DNA of 13,685 bases, from positions 1 through 13,685 of the forward strand of contig DHHS01000010.1 of NCBI GenBank assembly GCA_002403415.1. Direction: 5' to 3'. The position numbers were made by a program, and so were the translations under genes. A model generated the notes under the pieces. It was not told where the DNA came from, made no database searches, and saw only the letters and a list, made by a program, of their open reading frames with translations. This DNA comes from Sphingomonas sp. UBA4766. Its GTDB lineage: Bacteria > Pseudomonadota > Alphaproteobacteria > Sphingomonadales > Sphingomonadaceae. Positions 1-6,181 of the stretch are shown one piece after another (positions within the stretch are counted from its first letter, which is position 1; each line of letters opens with the position of its first letter).

Positions 1-183
1 CGCGAAACGACAATGGACCCGAAGTCACGGTCGCTGCTGCGCGTCACCCTGCCGCAGGATTATGAGGAGCGCGCAGGGGTGAAGGATCTGGTCGACCGGC
101 TGATGGGCACCAACCCCGCGCACCGTTTTGCCTTCATCCAGGAAAATGCCGCGCGGGTGGAGGAAGATGCGATTGATGCGTAG
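1..183 (+). CDS. parE: DNA topoisomerase IV subunit B, C-terminal end (partial)
   Basis: The first 60 codons, open from base 1 to a TAG at 181-183, encode the last part of a type IIA topoisomerase B subunit. The stretch ETTMDPKSRSLLRV near the start, and RLMGTNPAHRFAFIQENA near the end, match the conserved end of the TOPRIM/C-terminal region of ParE. In this region GyrB and ParE share an 'LWETTMDP' block and a final 'RF.FI..NA' block. ParE pairs with ParC to decatenate replicated chromosomes using ATP. The acidic tail after QENA is typical of alphaproteobacterial ParE, which is why I prefer ParE to GyrB, but GyrB is not fully excluded because the body of the gene lies outside the window. The gene ends only three bases from the convergent DUF417 gene, and no terminator hairpin is visible between them. 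Confidence 0.85.
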   Translation, partial: RETTMDPKSRSLLRVTLPQDYEERAGVKDLVDRLMGTNPAHRFAFIQENAARVEEDAIDA

Positions 184-186
184 AGA

Positions 187-651
187 TCAGTCCTGCGCCA
201 ACCCGGCCTTGCGCGCCGAAAAAATGGCAATCGCATAACAACCGGCAAGCAGCCCTGCATCCTTGAACAGGAATTGCGCGATCGAACCCATGAACGGAAA
301 GCCATAACCCTTTTCCCAAAGAGTCACACCCAACGTGAAGCTGAGCGTGATGAGGAAAGTGCACATCCCCATCAACCCGCCGATCAGGCTGATCCGCGGC
401 GAAAACGCGCCAATTGCGAGCGCGGCCCCAGTCGCCAGCTCGATCGTGCCGATCACATTGCTTGCCCCGCGCACACCGAACAGCGGATACATCCAGGCGA
501 ATAACGGGTAATTGCGCGCGATCTGCGCGACCCCTTCGGCCTCATATTGCGCGAACTTGGCGATCCCAAAAAACAGGAAAATGAACACAAGTGCCCAACG
601 CAAGGCCGCGATGGCACTGTCATTCGATGGCACAGGATATTGATTGGTCAT
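187..651 (-). CDS. DUF417/YkgB (RclC-like) inner-membrane protein
   Basis: A 154-residue, strongly hydrophobic protein with about four predicted membrane segments (roughly residues 14-31, 62-82, 87-108 and 126-145). The blocks GIAKFAQYEAEGVAQI (residues 29-44), LIGGLMGMCTFLITLSF (89-105) and GYGFPFMGS...FLFKDAGLLAG (115-137) resemble the E. coli YkgB/RclC family (DUF417), related in fold to DoxX. RclC belongs to a reactive-chlorine resistance operon in E. coli; here no rclA or rclB is nearby, so that role is only a hint. Compared with E. coli RclC, the loop between the first and second membrane segments is much shorter. I start it at ATG 649-651, which has a G-rich stretch just upstream; a TTG at 661-663 would add four residues (MGGG) and is less likely. 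Divergent from the YCF48-type gene across a 141-base gap. Confidence 0.75.
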   Translation of the reverse strand: MTNQYPVPSNDSAIAALRWALVFIFLFFGIAKFAQYEAEGVAQIARNYPLFAWMYPLFGVRGASNVIGTIELATGAALAIGAFSPRISLIGGLMGMCTFLITLSFTLGVTLWEKGYGFPFMGSIAQFLFKDAGLLAGCYAIAIFSARKAGLAQD

Positions 652-737
652 ACCGCCCCCCAAAATGGCTAAAGGTTGCCCGGCCGTTCGAAACCGGCCC
701 GCAAAAAGTTACACAGGCTCATTCCCCATCGGCAATA

Positions 738-764
738 TTGACGAATGCGTGGCATATGCATAAC
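738..764 (+). promoter_or_regulatory. Candidate promoter for the YCF48-like gene
   Basis: TTGACG at 738-743 is a good -35 match and CATAAC at 759-764 is a weak -10 match, separated by 15 bases, slightly shorter than ideal. TAACAC at 761-766 (17-base spacing) is an alternative -10. They lie 30-55 bases upstream of the proposed GTG start in a stretch that is more AT-rich than its surroundings. This is read by eye from the sequence only; the real start site is unknown. Confidence 0.3.
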
Positions 765-780
765 ACACTGCAAAAGTGTG
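764..780. promoter_or_regulatory. Short inverted repeat before the YCF48-like start
   Basis: CACACT and AGTGTG are perfect 6-base inverted repeats around a GCAAA loop. The element ends three bases before the GGAG ribosome-binding site (783-786) of the gene starting at 793. It could be a leader hairpin limiting ribosome access or a small operator; it may also be chance, as six-base arms are not rare. Confidence 0.3.
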
Positions 781-792
781 ACGGAGACGGAT

Positions 793-1872
793 GTGACCGA
801 ATTGAATCGTCGTGATTTTTTGACCGCCAGTGCCGCTGTGGCAACGGTGCCGCTCATCGGCGCTGGCGCAGCCGAACCGGCCTGGGCAAAGCTTCCGACC
901 GAGGCCTATCCCGGCAAGCGCGATGACATCAGCTTCGTTGACCCGGCGCGCGGCTGGTATGGAACGGGCAAGGGTGACCTATTCCGTACGACTGATGGAG
1001 GCGCGAGCTGGGCAAAGGTTGCCAGCAAGCCCGGCACCTTCATCCGCGCGCTCGGCTTTGTCGATGCAAACACAGGATTCATCGGCAATGTCGGCACCGA
1101 TTACTATCCCGGCGTCACCGATACCACGCCGCTGTACCGCACCGATGATGGCGGCGTCACCTGGACGCCGGCGGATCTAGGCGGCAAGACCATCGTCGGC
1201 GTGTGCGCAATCGACGTGCTGAAGGTACAGCGGATTTATCAAGGGAAGCTCGAACCGCGCACGATCGTCCATGCGGCGGGCCGGGTGGGCGGGCCGGCGG
1301 GTCTGTTGCGCTCAACCGATGGCGGCAAGAGCTGGTCGGTCAGCGACCTGAGCGCGCAGGCAGGCATGATCCTCGACATCAAATTCTTCGACGAGCAGAC
1401 CGGATTGATTTTTGCCGCAAGCGGGCGCGATGCCGCCAGCGCAGAAGGGTTGATCCTCCGCACGGAGGACGCCGGTAAAAACTGGGCGCCGGTCTATCGA
1501 TCCGGCCGCAAGCCCGAACTGATTTGGAAGGCGTCCTTCGCGAATGCCCGGGTCGGCTATGCCACGGTGCAAAGCTATGATGCGGCTCGCGCCCAACAAT
1601 TGATCGTCAAGACGGTCGATGGCGGCAAGAGCTGGACCGAATTGCCAATGGTAATGGAGGCCAAGGCGCGCCAGTTCGGGATCGGCTTTGTCGATGAAGA
1701 GCGAGGCTGGGTTGGGACTGCGGTCGGCGGGTATGAAACACGCGACGGCGGCAAGACCTTCTCAGCGGCGCCGATCGCGCGTGCCGCCAACAAGTTTCGC
1801 GTGGTGGCCGATGGCCGCAAGCAGCACATTTTCGCGATCGGCACCGAAGTGCAACGGCTGACAATCGACTGA
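793..1872 (+). CDS. Tat-exported YCF48/BNR-repeat beta-propeller protein
   Basis: A 359-residue protein. I choose GTG 793 because GGAG (783-786) sits six bases before it and because the product then starts with a compact twin-arginine signal: N-RRDFL at residues 5-10, a hydrophobic alanine-rich stretch, and a likely cleavage site AWA|KL near residue 32. The longer frame from 745 would put 16 odd residues ahead of it. The mature part holds about six repeats ending in a T.DGG..W-type box, near residues 66-73, 116-124, 174-181, 223-231, 273-281 and 316-323, as in BNR/sialidase-like and YCF48/HCF136 propellers. YCF48 helps assemble photosystem II in oxygenic phototrophs. Homologues in heterotrophs have no settled role, and no photosynthesis gene is visible here. 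Export folded to the periplasm is inferred from the signal. No catalytic residues of true sialidases could be identified. It ends two bases from the convergent GNAT gene. Confidence 0.8.
   Translation: MTELNRRDFLTASAAVATVPLIGAGAAEPAWAKLPTEAYPGKRDDISFVDPARGWYGTGKGDLFRTTDGGASWAKVASKPGTFIRALGFVDANTGFIGNVGTDYYPGVTDTTPLYRTDDGGVTWTPADLGGKTIVGVCAIDVLKVQRIYQGKLEPRTIVHAAGRVGGPAGLLRSTDGGKSWSVSDLSAQAGMILDIKFFDEQTGLIFAASGRDAASAEGLILRTEDAGKNWAPVYRSGRKPELIWKASFANARVGYATVQSYDAARAQQLIVKTVDGGKSWTELPMVMEAKARQFGIGFVDEERGWVGTAVGGYETRDGGKTFSAAPIARAANKFRVVADGRKQHIFAIGTEVQRLTID
1317..1635 (+). repeat. Two identical 19-base direct repeats 300 bases apart in the YCF48-like gene
   Basis: The sequence cgatggcggcaagagctgg occurs at 1317-1335 and again at 1617-1635. 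Both copies encode DGGKSW in the same frame, exactly 100 codons apart, and mark two of the propeller blades. A related but diverged copy lies near 1745-1760. This reflects blade duplication or conserved codon use and is a potential site for recombination that would drop two blades in frame. Confidence 0.85.
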
Positions 1873-1874
1873 AT

Positions 1875-2408
1875 TCAGCGGCACCGAGTCACCCATTCGT
1901 CGCGCAGAAGCCCCCAGATATAGCTGTCGCGCACGCCGATATGGGTTTCCCATTCGCCGCGCAAATGCCCTTCACGGCGAAAGCCGAGCGCGCGTAACAG
2001 CGCGTTCGACGCTTCATTATCGGGGTCGGTGTCGGCGCAGGCACGGCGCCACCCCTCCTCAAGCAGCAACAGGTCGAGCAGCCGGGTGACCGCTTCGCGC
2101 GCATAACCCTGCCCCCAATGCCGCCGGACAAGCAGATAGCCAATCTCGGCGACACCCGGTCGTACTTCGCCCGCGCCCATTGTGCCGATGGCGCGATCAT
2201 CGCCCTTCAGCGCAATCGTCCAGCCGCGCCATTTGGGATCGCCATCGCGCTCGCCCAGATAGGCGCGTGTCTCGGCGAGGGTCGTGTGCGGCCCGCTCGA
2301 CCAATAACGCATCAGGTCAACGTCCGAATAGGCCTCGAACAAGGCTTCCGCATCGTGCACCGATTGCGGCCGCATCGTCAGGCGCTGGCTGACGAAATAC
2401 TCATTCAC
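1875..2408 (-). CDS. GNAT-family N-acetyltransferase (RimJ/RimL type)
   Basis: A 177-residue protein of the Acetyltransf_3 (RimJ/RimL-like) group of GNAT enzymes, which move an acetyl group from acetyl-CoA to an amine such as a protein N-terminus. It begins with SQRLTMRPQSVHDAEALFEAY, typical of the family's first strand and helix. The acetyl-CoA loop is RRHWGQGYAREA (residues 95-106, the R/Q-x-x-G-x-G/A position) and the later DPDNEASNALLRALGF block (128-143) is a hallmark of RimL-like enzymes. I start it at GTG 2406-2408, whose bases overlap the TGA stop of the upstream LysR gene by four, implying coupled translation; the frame stays open further upstream but that stretch is the LysR gene read in another frame. 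Substrate cannot be told from sequence. Last gene of the metZ-apaG-lysR-GNAT run. Confidence 0.85.
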   Translation of the reverse strand: MNEYFVSQRLTMRPQSVHDAEALFEAYSDVDLMRYWSSGPHTTLAETRAYLGERDGDPKWRGWTIALKGDDRAIGTMGAGEVRPGVAEIGYLLVRRHWGQGYAREAVTRLLDLLLLEEGWRRACADTDPDNEASNALLRALGFRREGHLRGEWETHIGVRDSYIWGLLRDEWVTRCR

Positions 2409-3196
2409 CGCGTCAGTGCATCCACCAGCGCCCGCACTTTTTTTTGTCGCCATTGGGGGAGCGGCGCGACCAGCCAATAGCCATGCGGATACGGCTTTGG
2501 CGCGCCGACCATCGCCACCCGCCCCAGCGCGATATCGCCACGCGCCAGCAATTCGGGCACAGTCGCGCGGCCCATACCAGCCGCCGCCGCGTCCAGCGCA
2601 AGTCCCGCATCCCCCACCGACACCAGCGACGCATCGCCTTCGCTGATGCAGCCGGGCCAAGAAATGCGCGTGTCCGCGCCGCCACCGGGGGCTTCCACCG
2701 TCACCATCCCTTCGGACTCGATTGCCTCGCCCTCATCCTCACCCGGCCCGGCGCCCCAACGGATCGCCAGGTCAAGATTGGCCTCGGTAAAGTCGATCGC
2801 CTCGTCCGCGCGCAATAGCACCAGCCGCAATTCGGGATCGGCGCGGGCCATGTCGGCGAGGCGCGGCAACAGCCAACGCTGGGTCAGGTCGCGCGGCGCG
2901 GCAATGGTGAGCGACTTGCTCGACTGCCCGGCCTGCATCGCGCGCACCGATTCCTCGAACTGGAGCAGCCCGTGGCGCAGCCCGTCGAGCCCCGCCTCCC
3001 CCTCTGGCGTCAGCTCCAGCCCCTTGGTCGTGCGGCGGAAGAGGACGACGCCCAGCACATCCTCCAGCGCGCGGATCTGTTGGCCGACAGCGGCGGGCGT
3101 GACGGCCAGCTCATCGGCTGCGCGGGTAAAGCTCAGATGGCGCGCAGCGGCATCGAACACGCGCAGACCGTTAAGCGGCAAATGCGTGCGCTTCAT
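2405..3196 (-). CDS. LysR-type transcriptional regulator (GcvA-like, short effector domain)
   Basis: A 263-residue regulator. Residues 1-65 form a clear winged helix-turn-helix: LNGLRVFDAAARHLSFTRAA, then DELAVTPAAVGQQIRALE and LFRRTTKGLELTPEG, closest to the GcvA/AmpR branch. The effector domain begins with the usual SLTIAAPRDLTQRWLLPRLA and later has NLDLAIRWGAG. It is shorter than the family's usual 290-310 residues. The missing part falls after MVTVEAP, where GcvA-like proteins normally have an extra 25-35 residues before the return strand; the frame is continuous, so this is an internal shortening and not a frameshift. It starts at ATG 3194-3196, six bases after apaG. LysR regulators often control divergent genes, but this one lies inside an operon, so its target is unknown; ligand unknown. 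Confidence 0.85.
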   Translation of the reverse strand: MKRTHLPLNGLRVFDAAARHLSFTRAADELAVTPAAVGQQIRALEDVLGVVLFRRTTKGLELTPEGEAGLDGLRHGLLQFEESVRAMQAGQSSKSLTIAAPRDLTQRWLLPRLADMARADPELRLVLLRADEAIDFTEANLDLAIRWGAGPGEDEGEAIESEGMVTVEAPGGGADTRISWPGCISEGDASLVSVGDAGLALDAAAAGMGRATVPELLARGDIALGRVAMVGAPKPYPHGYWLVAPLPQWRQKKVRALVDALTR

Positions 3197-3202
3197 CCGC
3201 GA

Positions 3203-3601
3203 TCAACTCTCAACGGCGGGCGCGAGCAGCCCGAATTTCGGGATATCGACGTCAAAGGACGACCCATCGGCGCCAATCATGTGATAGCTCCCCTGCATCG
3301 ACCCGGCGGGCGTCGGGAGCGGGCATCCGGACACATAGTCAAAACTCGCCCCCGGTGCTATTTGCGGTTGCTCGCCGACCACGCCTTCGCCCTCCACCGT
3401 ATGCCGCGCGCCGCGCCCGTCGGTGATAATCCAGTGGCGGGTGAGCAGTTGGACGGCAACCGCCCCCTTATTCTCGATCCGCACATGATAGGCCCAGAAC
3501 CAGCGGCCCCGGCGCGGCTCGCTCTGTTCGGACAAATAGCTCACCGACACCCGCACGATCACCCCGCGCGTCTCGGCGACATAGGGGAACAGCGCCTTCA
3601 T
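3203..3601 (-). CDS. apaG: ApaG domain protein
   Basis: A 132-residue ApaG protein. Hallmarks are WFWAYHVRIENKG (residues 34-46), VQLLTRHWIITDGRG (50-64), GEGVVGEQPQIAPGASFDYVSG (71-92) and GSMQGSYHMIG (100-110), near-identical in pattern to the whole E. coli ApaG sequence (about 125 residues). It folds as a fibronectin type III-like beta sandwich. It has been linked to cobalt/magnesium sensitivity and sits beside ApaH in enterobacteria, but its biochemical role is not settled. Here there is no apaH; it lies seven bases downstream of metZ, a pairing also found in other alphaproteobacteria as I recall. The start ATG 3599-3601 is chosen by the family's N-terminus. A GGAG sequence lies directly against it, with almost no spacer, so translation may depend on coupling with metZ. 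Confidence 0.95.
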   Translation of the reverse strand: MKALFPYVAETRGVIVRVSVSYLSEQSEPRRGRWFWAYHVRIENKGAVAVQLLTRHWIITDGRGARHTVEGEGVVGEQPQIAPGASFDYVSGCPLPTPAGSMQGSYHMIGADGSSFDVDIPKFGLLAPAVES

Positions 3602-3608
3602 CTCCGGC

Positions 3609-4811
3609 TTACAGCCCGACCGCCGCTAGCGCCTGATCGAGATCGTCGATCAGGTCGGCTGGGTCTTCAAGCCCGACATTGATGCGCAGCATCCCGTCGC
3701 CAATCCCCATTTCGACGCGCTTGTCCTCGGCGACGCTGGCATGAGTGGTGGAGGCGGGATGCGTCATCAGCGACCGCGAATCGCCGATATTGTTGGAAAT
3801 GTCGATCAAGGTGAGCGCGTCGAGCAGCGCGTGCGCCTGCGCGCGGTCGGCAACCTCGAACGCGAAAATCGGCCCGCAGGCGCGCATCTGGTGCATCGCC
3901 AGCGTATGCTGCGGATGGCTGGGCAAGCCGGGGTGCAGCATCCGCGCAACCCGCCCCTCCAAAAACCGCCCGACCGCCAGCGCATTCTCGCTCTGCCGCT
4001 GGATGCGCAGGTCAAGCGTCTCCAACCCTTTGAGCACCACCCAGGCGTTGAATGGCGAGAGCGTCGGCCCGGTGTTGCGGGTGAACGGCAACAGCGTGTT
4101 TTCGATGAAGTCGCGCGTCCCGCATACGGCACCTGCCAGCACGCGCCCCTGCCCGTCCATCATCTTGGTCGCGCTATAGGCGGTCACATCCGCACCGAAC
4201 GCCATCGGCCGCTGGAGCGCGGGCGTCGCGAAGGCATTGTCAACCACCGTGGTAATGCCGCGGGCGCGCGCAAAGTCGCAAACCGCCCTCAGATCGACAA
4301 TGTCCATCGTCGGATTGGCCGGCGTTTCAAAGAAAAACAGCTTGGTATTGGGCCGCGCGGCATCGACAAATGCCTGAGGGTCGCGGGCATCGACCGTCAC
4401 CGTTTCCACCCCGAATTTGGGGAGCAGCGTGTCGACCAGCCACCGGCACGAGCCAAAGGCGGCGCGGCCCGCCACCACATGATCGCCGCTTTGCACCTGA
4501 CACAGCAATGCCGCCGTCATTGCCGCCATGCCGGTCGCCATGGTGCGGCACGCTTCTGCTCCCTCCAGCAGCGCGATACGGTGTTCGAGCATTTCAACGG
4601 TCGGATTTTGCAGCCGCGAATAGGTCATCCCCATCTGCTCGCCGGCAAAGCGCGCCGCAGCGTCGCCGGCGCAGTCATAAGCAAAACCAGAAGTCAGGAA
4701 CAACGCCTCTGACGTCTCGCCCCATTCGCTGCGCGCGGTGCCGCCGCGCACGGCCTGGGTCGCGGGGCGCCAGTGGCGGGCGGCGTCGGATTGTCCTGTA
4801 CGGCGTTTCAT
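3609..4811 (-). CDS. metZ: O-succinylhomoserine sulfhydrylase
   Basis: A 400-residue PLP enzyme of the Cys/Met metabolism family. It makes homocysteine from O-succinylhomoserine and sulfide in the cytoplasm, bypassing cystathionine. The PLP-binding lysine is K216 in AYSATKMMDGQGRV. The aspartate that pairs with the pyridine nitrogen is D191 in VVDNAFATP, and the tyrosine/arginine phosphate-binding block MTYSRLQNPT (62-71) is present. The end block RSLMTHPASTTHA followed by INVGLEDPADLI is typical. Length and sequence fit alphaproteobacterial MetZ better than cystathionine gamma-synthase or beta-lyase, though these families are close. Starts at ATG 4809-4811 with no strong ribosome-binding site. 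First gene of the run metZ-apaG-lysR-GNAT, and divergent from the PMT-like gene. I looked for a SAM-II riboswitch in its leader and found none. Confidence 0.93.
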   Translation of the reverse strand: MKRRTGQSDAARHWRPATQAVRGGTARSEWGETSEALFLTSGFAYDCAGDAAARFAGEQMGMTYSRLQNPTVEMLEHRIALLEGAEACRTMATGMAAMTAALLCQVQSGDHVVAGRAAFGSCRWLVDTLLPKFGVETVTVDARDPQAFVDAARPNTKLFFFETPANPTMDIVDLRAVCDFARARGITTVVDNAFATPALQRPMAFGADVTAYSATKMMDGQGRVLAGAVCGTRDFIENTLLPFTRNTGPTLSPFNAWVVLKGLETLDLRIQRQSENALAVGRFLEGRVARMLHPGLPSHPQHTLAMHQMRACGPIFAFEVADRAQAHALLDALTLIDISNNIGDSRSLMTHPASTTHASVAEDKRVEMGIGDGMLRINVGLEDPADLIDDLDQALAAVGL

Positions 4812-4878
4812 CGCGAACCCGTTTGCCGGTGGCTGGCCCCCGCCGTCAATGGGCTTGGCTCATGGGGAGACGCGATCC

Positions 4879-4896
4879 CGGCAAGCCGACTTGCCG
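4879..4896. promoter_or_regulatory. Inverted repeat in the metZ / PMT divergent region
   Basis: CGGCAAG (4879-4885) and CTTGCCG (4890-4896) are perfect 7-base inverted repeats around a CCGA loop. The element lies 68 bases upstream of metZ and 32 bases upstream of the PMT-like start, within a 116-base divergent intergenic region. It could be an operator shared by the two genes or a leader hairpin on either transcript. No T-run follows it on either strand, so it is not a standard terminator. Confidence 0.4.
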
Positions 4897-4927
4897 CGTG
4901 CCGTCCGACATGGGAAAGGCGCAGGCC

Positions 4928-6178
4928 ATGACGACCGATTCGCTGAAACCCCGCCCGATCCTGATTGCGTTGGCGCTGGCGTTGGCGGCAGAATTGCTGT
5001 TCCTCGCCAATCTGACCATCCCGGCAAAGCCGGTGTTCGACGAGGTTTATTATACCGAGGCCGCACGCACCATCGCCCGGCTTTACGGCCCCTACAACGT
5101 CGAACACCCGCTGTTCGCCAAGACGATCATGGCGGGCGGTGTTTTGCTGTTCGGCGATAATCCCCTTGGCTGGCGCTTTTTCTCGACGGTCGCAGGGTCA
5201 GCGGTGGTGATGGGCGTGTTCGCGATCGGCTGGCAGATTTTCGGTCGAGTGCGCCCCGCGCTGTACGCGGCGATCTTCGTGCTGCTGAACTTCACCGTGT
5301 TCATTCAGGCGCGGATCGCAATGCTCGACGGGTTTATGGCAGCTTTTGTCCTGATGGCAGTGTCAGCGATGATTGCCGCCGCCCGCGCGCCTGCGGAACA
5401 GACGCGGCGGTGGCTTGTCCTTGCCGCGGTGCTGCTCGGGCTGGCGGTCGGGTCGAAATGGACCGCGATTCCTTATGTCGCCTTTGCCGGGCTGGCGATG
5501 ATCGCGCTGCGGCTGCGTGGGCGTGAACGGCGCTATTTCGCGGGCATTTCGCTGGCGCCGGGGCTGGCGATTCTGGGCGGGGTGAGCATTGTAACCTATT
5601 TTCTCACGTTCGCGCCTGCCTTCTTCTATCAATATGAGCCGTTAACGCTCGCCACGCTGATCCCGTTTCAGTTCCGCATCCTGACGCAGCAACTCGCGCC
5701 CTTGCCCATTCATCCCTATCAGTCGGTATGGTGGAGTTGGCCGCTCGATCTGCGGCCGATGTGGTATCTCTATGAGCCGGTCGATGGCATCCAACGCGGG
5801 ATCTTGCTGCTCGGCAATCCGGCGGTGATGTGGGGTGGGCTGATCGCGGTGGCCGCGTGCGTCTATGGCGGGTTGCGCGAGCGGGCAACGCCGATGCTGG
5901 CCGCAGCACTGCTCTGGGGCGGATCATATGGCATGTGGGTGGTGGTTCCAAAGAAGATCGGGTTCTTCTATTACTATTACCTCCCCAGCATTTTCCTGGG
6001 CCTCGCGCTGGCGGCGGCGCTCGAACGCTATGCCGAACCGCGCTTCAAATATGCAAGCGAGGCCGCACTGCTGATAACACTCGCGCTGTTCGCGTGGTTT
6101 TTCCCGATCATCTCGGCCGCACCACTCGACAACGATCAGGCGTTCCTGCGGTGGACCTGGTTTGCGAGCTGGCGCTGA
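4928..6178 (+). CDS. PMT-family (GT39) phospholipid-carrier-dependent glycosyltransferase
   Basis: A 416-residue polytopic membrane protein of the protein O-mannosyltransferase (GT39) group. Family marks are FDEVYYTEAARTIA (residues 37-50) with the acidic pair D38-E39, NVEHPLFAK (57-65, matching the family's HPPL.K box), RIAMLDGFM (129-137), GSKWTA (175-180), HPYQSVWWSWPL (262-273) and LLGNPAVMW (294-302). An aromatic FFYYYYLPS (347-354) opens a late membrane helix. Enzymes of this group use a polyprenyl-phosphate sugar, usually mannose, on the outer face of the inner membrane; the acceptor may be a protein or a lipid. It is shorter than actinobacterial PMT (around 500 residues). I start it at ATG 4928; ATG 4910 in the same frame (MGKAQAM) is possible. 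The open frame further upstream is antisense to metZ. The convergent GT2-GtrA gene three bases away could supply the lipid-linked sugar. Confidence 0.85.
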   Translation: MTTDSLKPRPILIALALALAAELLFLANLTIPAKPVFDEVYYTEAARTIARLYGPYNVEHPLFAKTIMAGGVLLFGDNPLGWRFFSTVAGSAVVMGVFAIGWQIFGRVRPALYAAIFVLLNFTVFIQARIAMLDGFMAAFVLMAVSAMIAAARAPAEQTRRWLVLAAVLLGLAVGSKWTAIPYVAFAGLAMIALRLRGRERRYFAGISLAPGLAILGGVSIVTYFLTFAPAFFYQYEPLTLATLIPFQFRILTQQLAPLPIHPYQSVWWSWPLDLRPMWYLYEPVDGIQRGILLLGNPAVMWGGLIAVAACVYGGLRERATPMLAAALLWGGSYGMWVVVPKKIGFFYYYYLPSIFLGLALAAALERYAEPRFKYASEAALLITLALFAWFFPIISAAPLDNDQAFLRWTWFASWR

Positions 6179-6181
6179 AGG

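Noticed and set aside
682..699. GGCCG...CGGCC inverted repeat upstream of the DUF417 gene
   Set aside because: Only five paired bases with an eight-base loop in GC-rich DNA; too weak to call a site, although it lies in a divergent promoter region.
2409..2660. Longer GNAT reading frame extending into the LysR gene
   Set aside because: The extra residues are LysR coding sequence in another frame; the GTG at 2408 overlapping the LysR stop gives a normal-length acetyltransferase.
3741..4712. A 323-codon plus-strand open frame antisense to metZ
   Set aside because: metZ has its complete PLP-enzyme motifs; the antisense product is low in hydrophobic residues, rich in Arg/His, and has no plausible start context.
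4370..4927. Long N-terminal extension of the PMT-like frame
   Set aside because: This part is antisense to metZ and to its leader; its translation is Arg/Pro-rich and unlike any PMT N-terminus. The protein fits the family from ATG 4928 or 4910.
4812..4927. A SAM-II type riboswitch before metZ
   Set aside because: I looked for the conserved pseudoknot core (the GCTAAAAA-like block near a ribosome-binding site) and it is absent.
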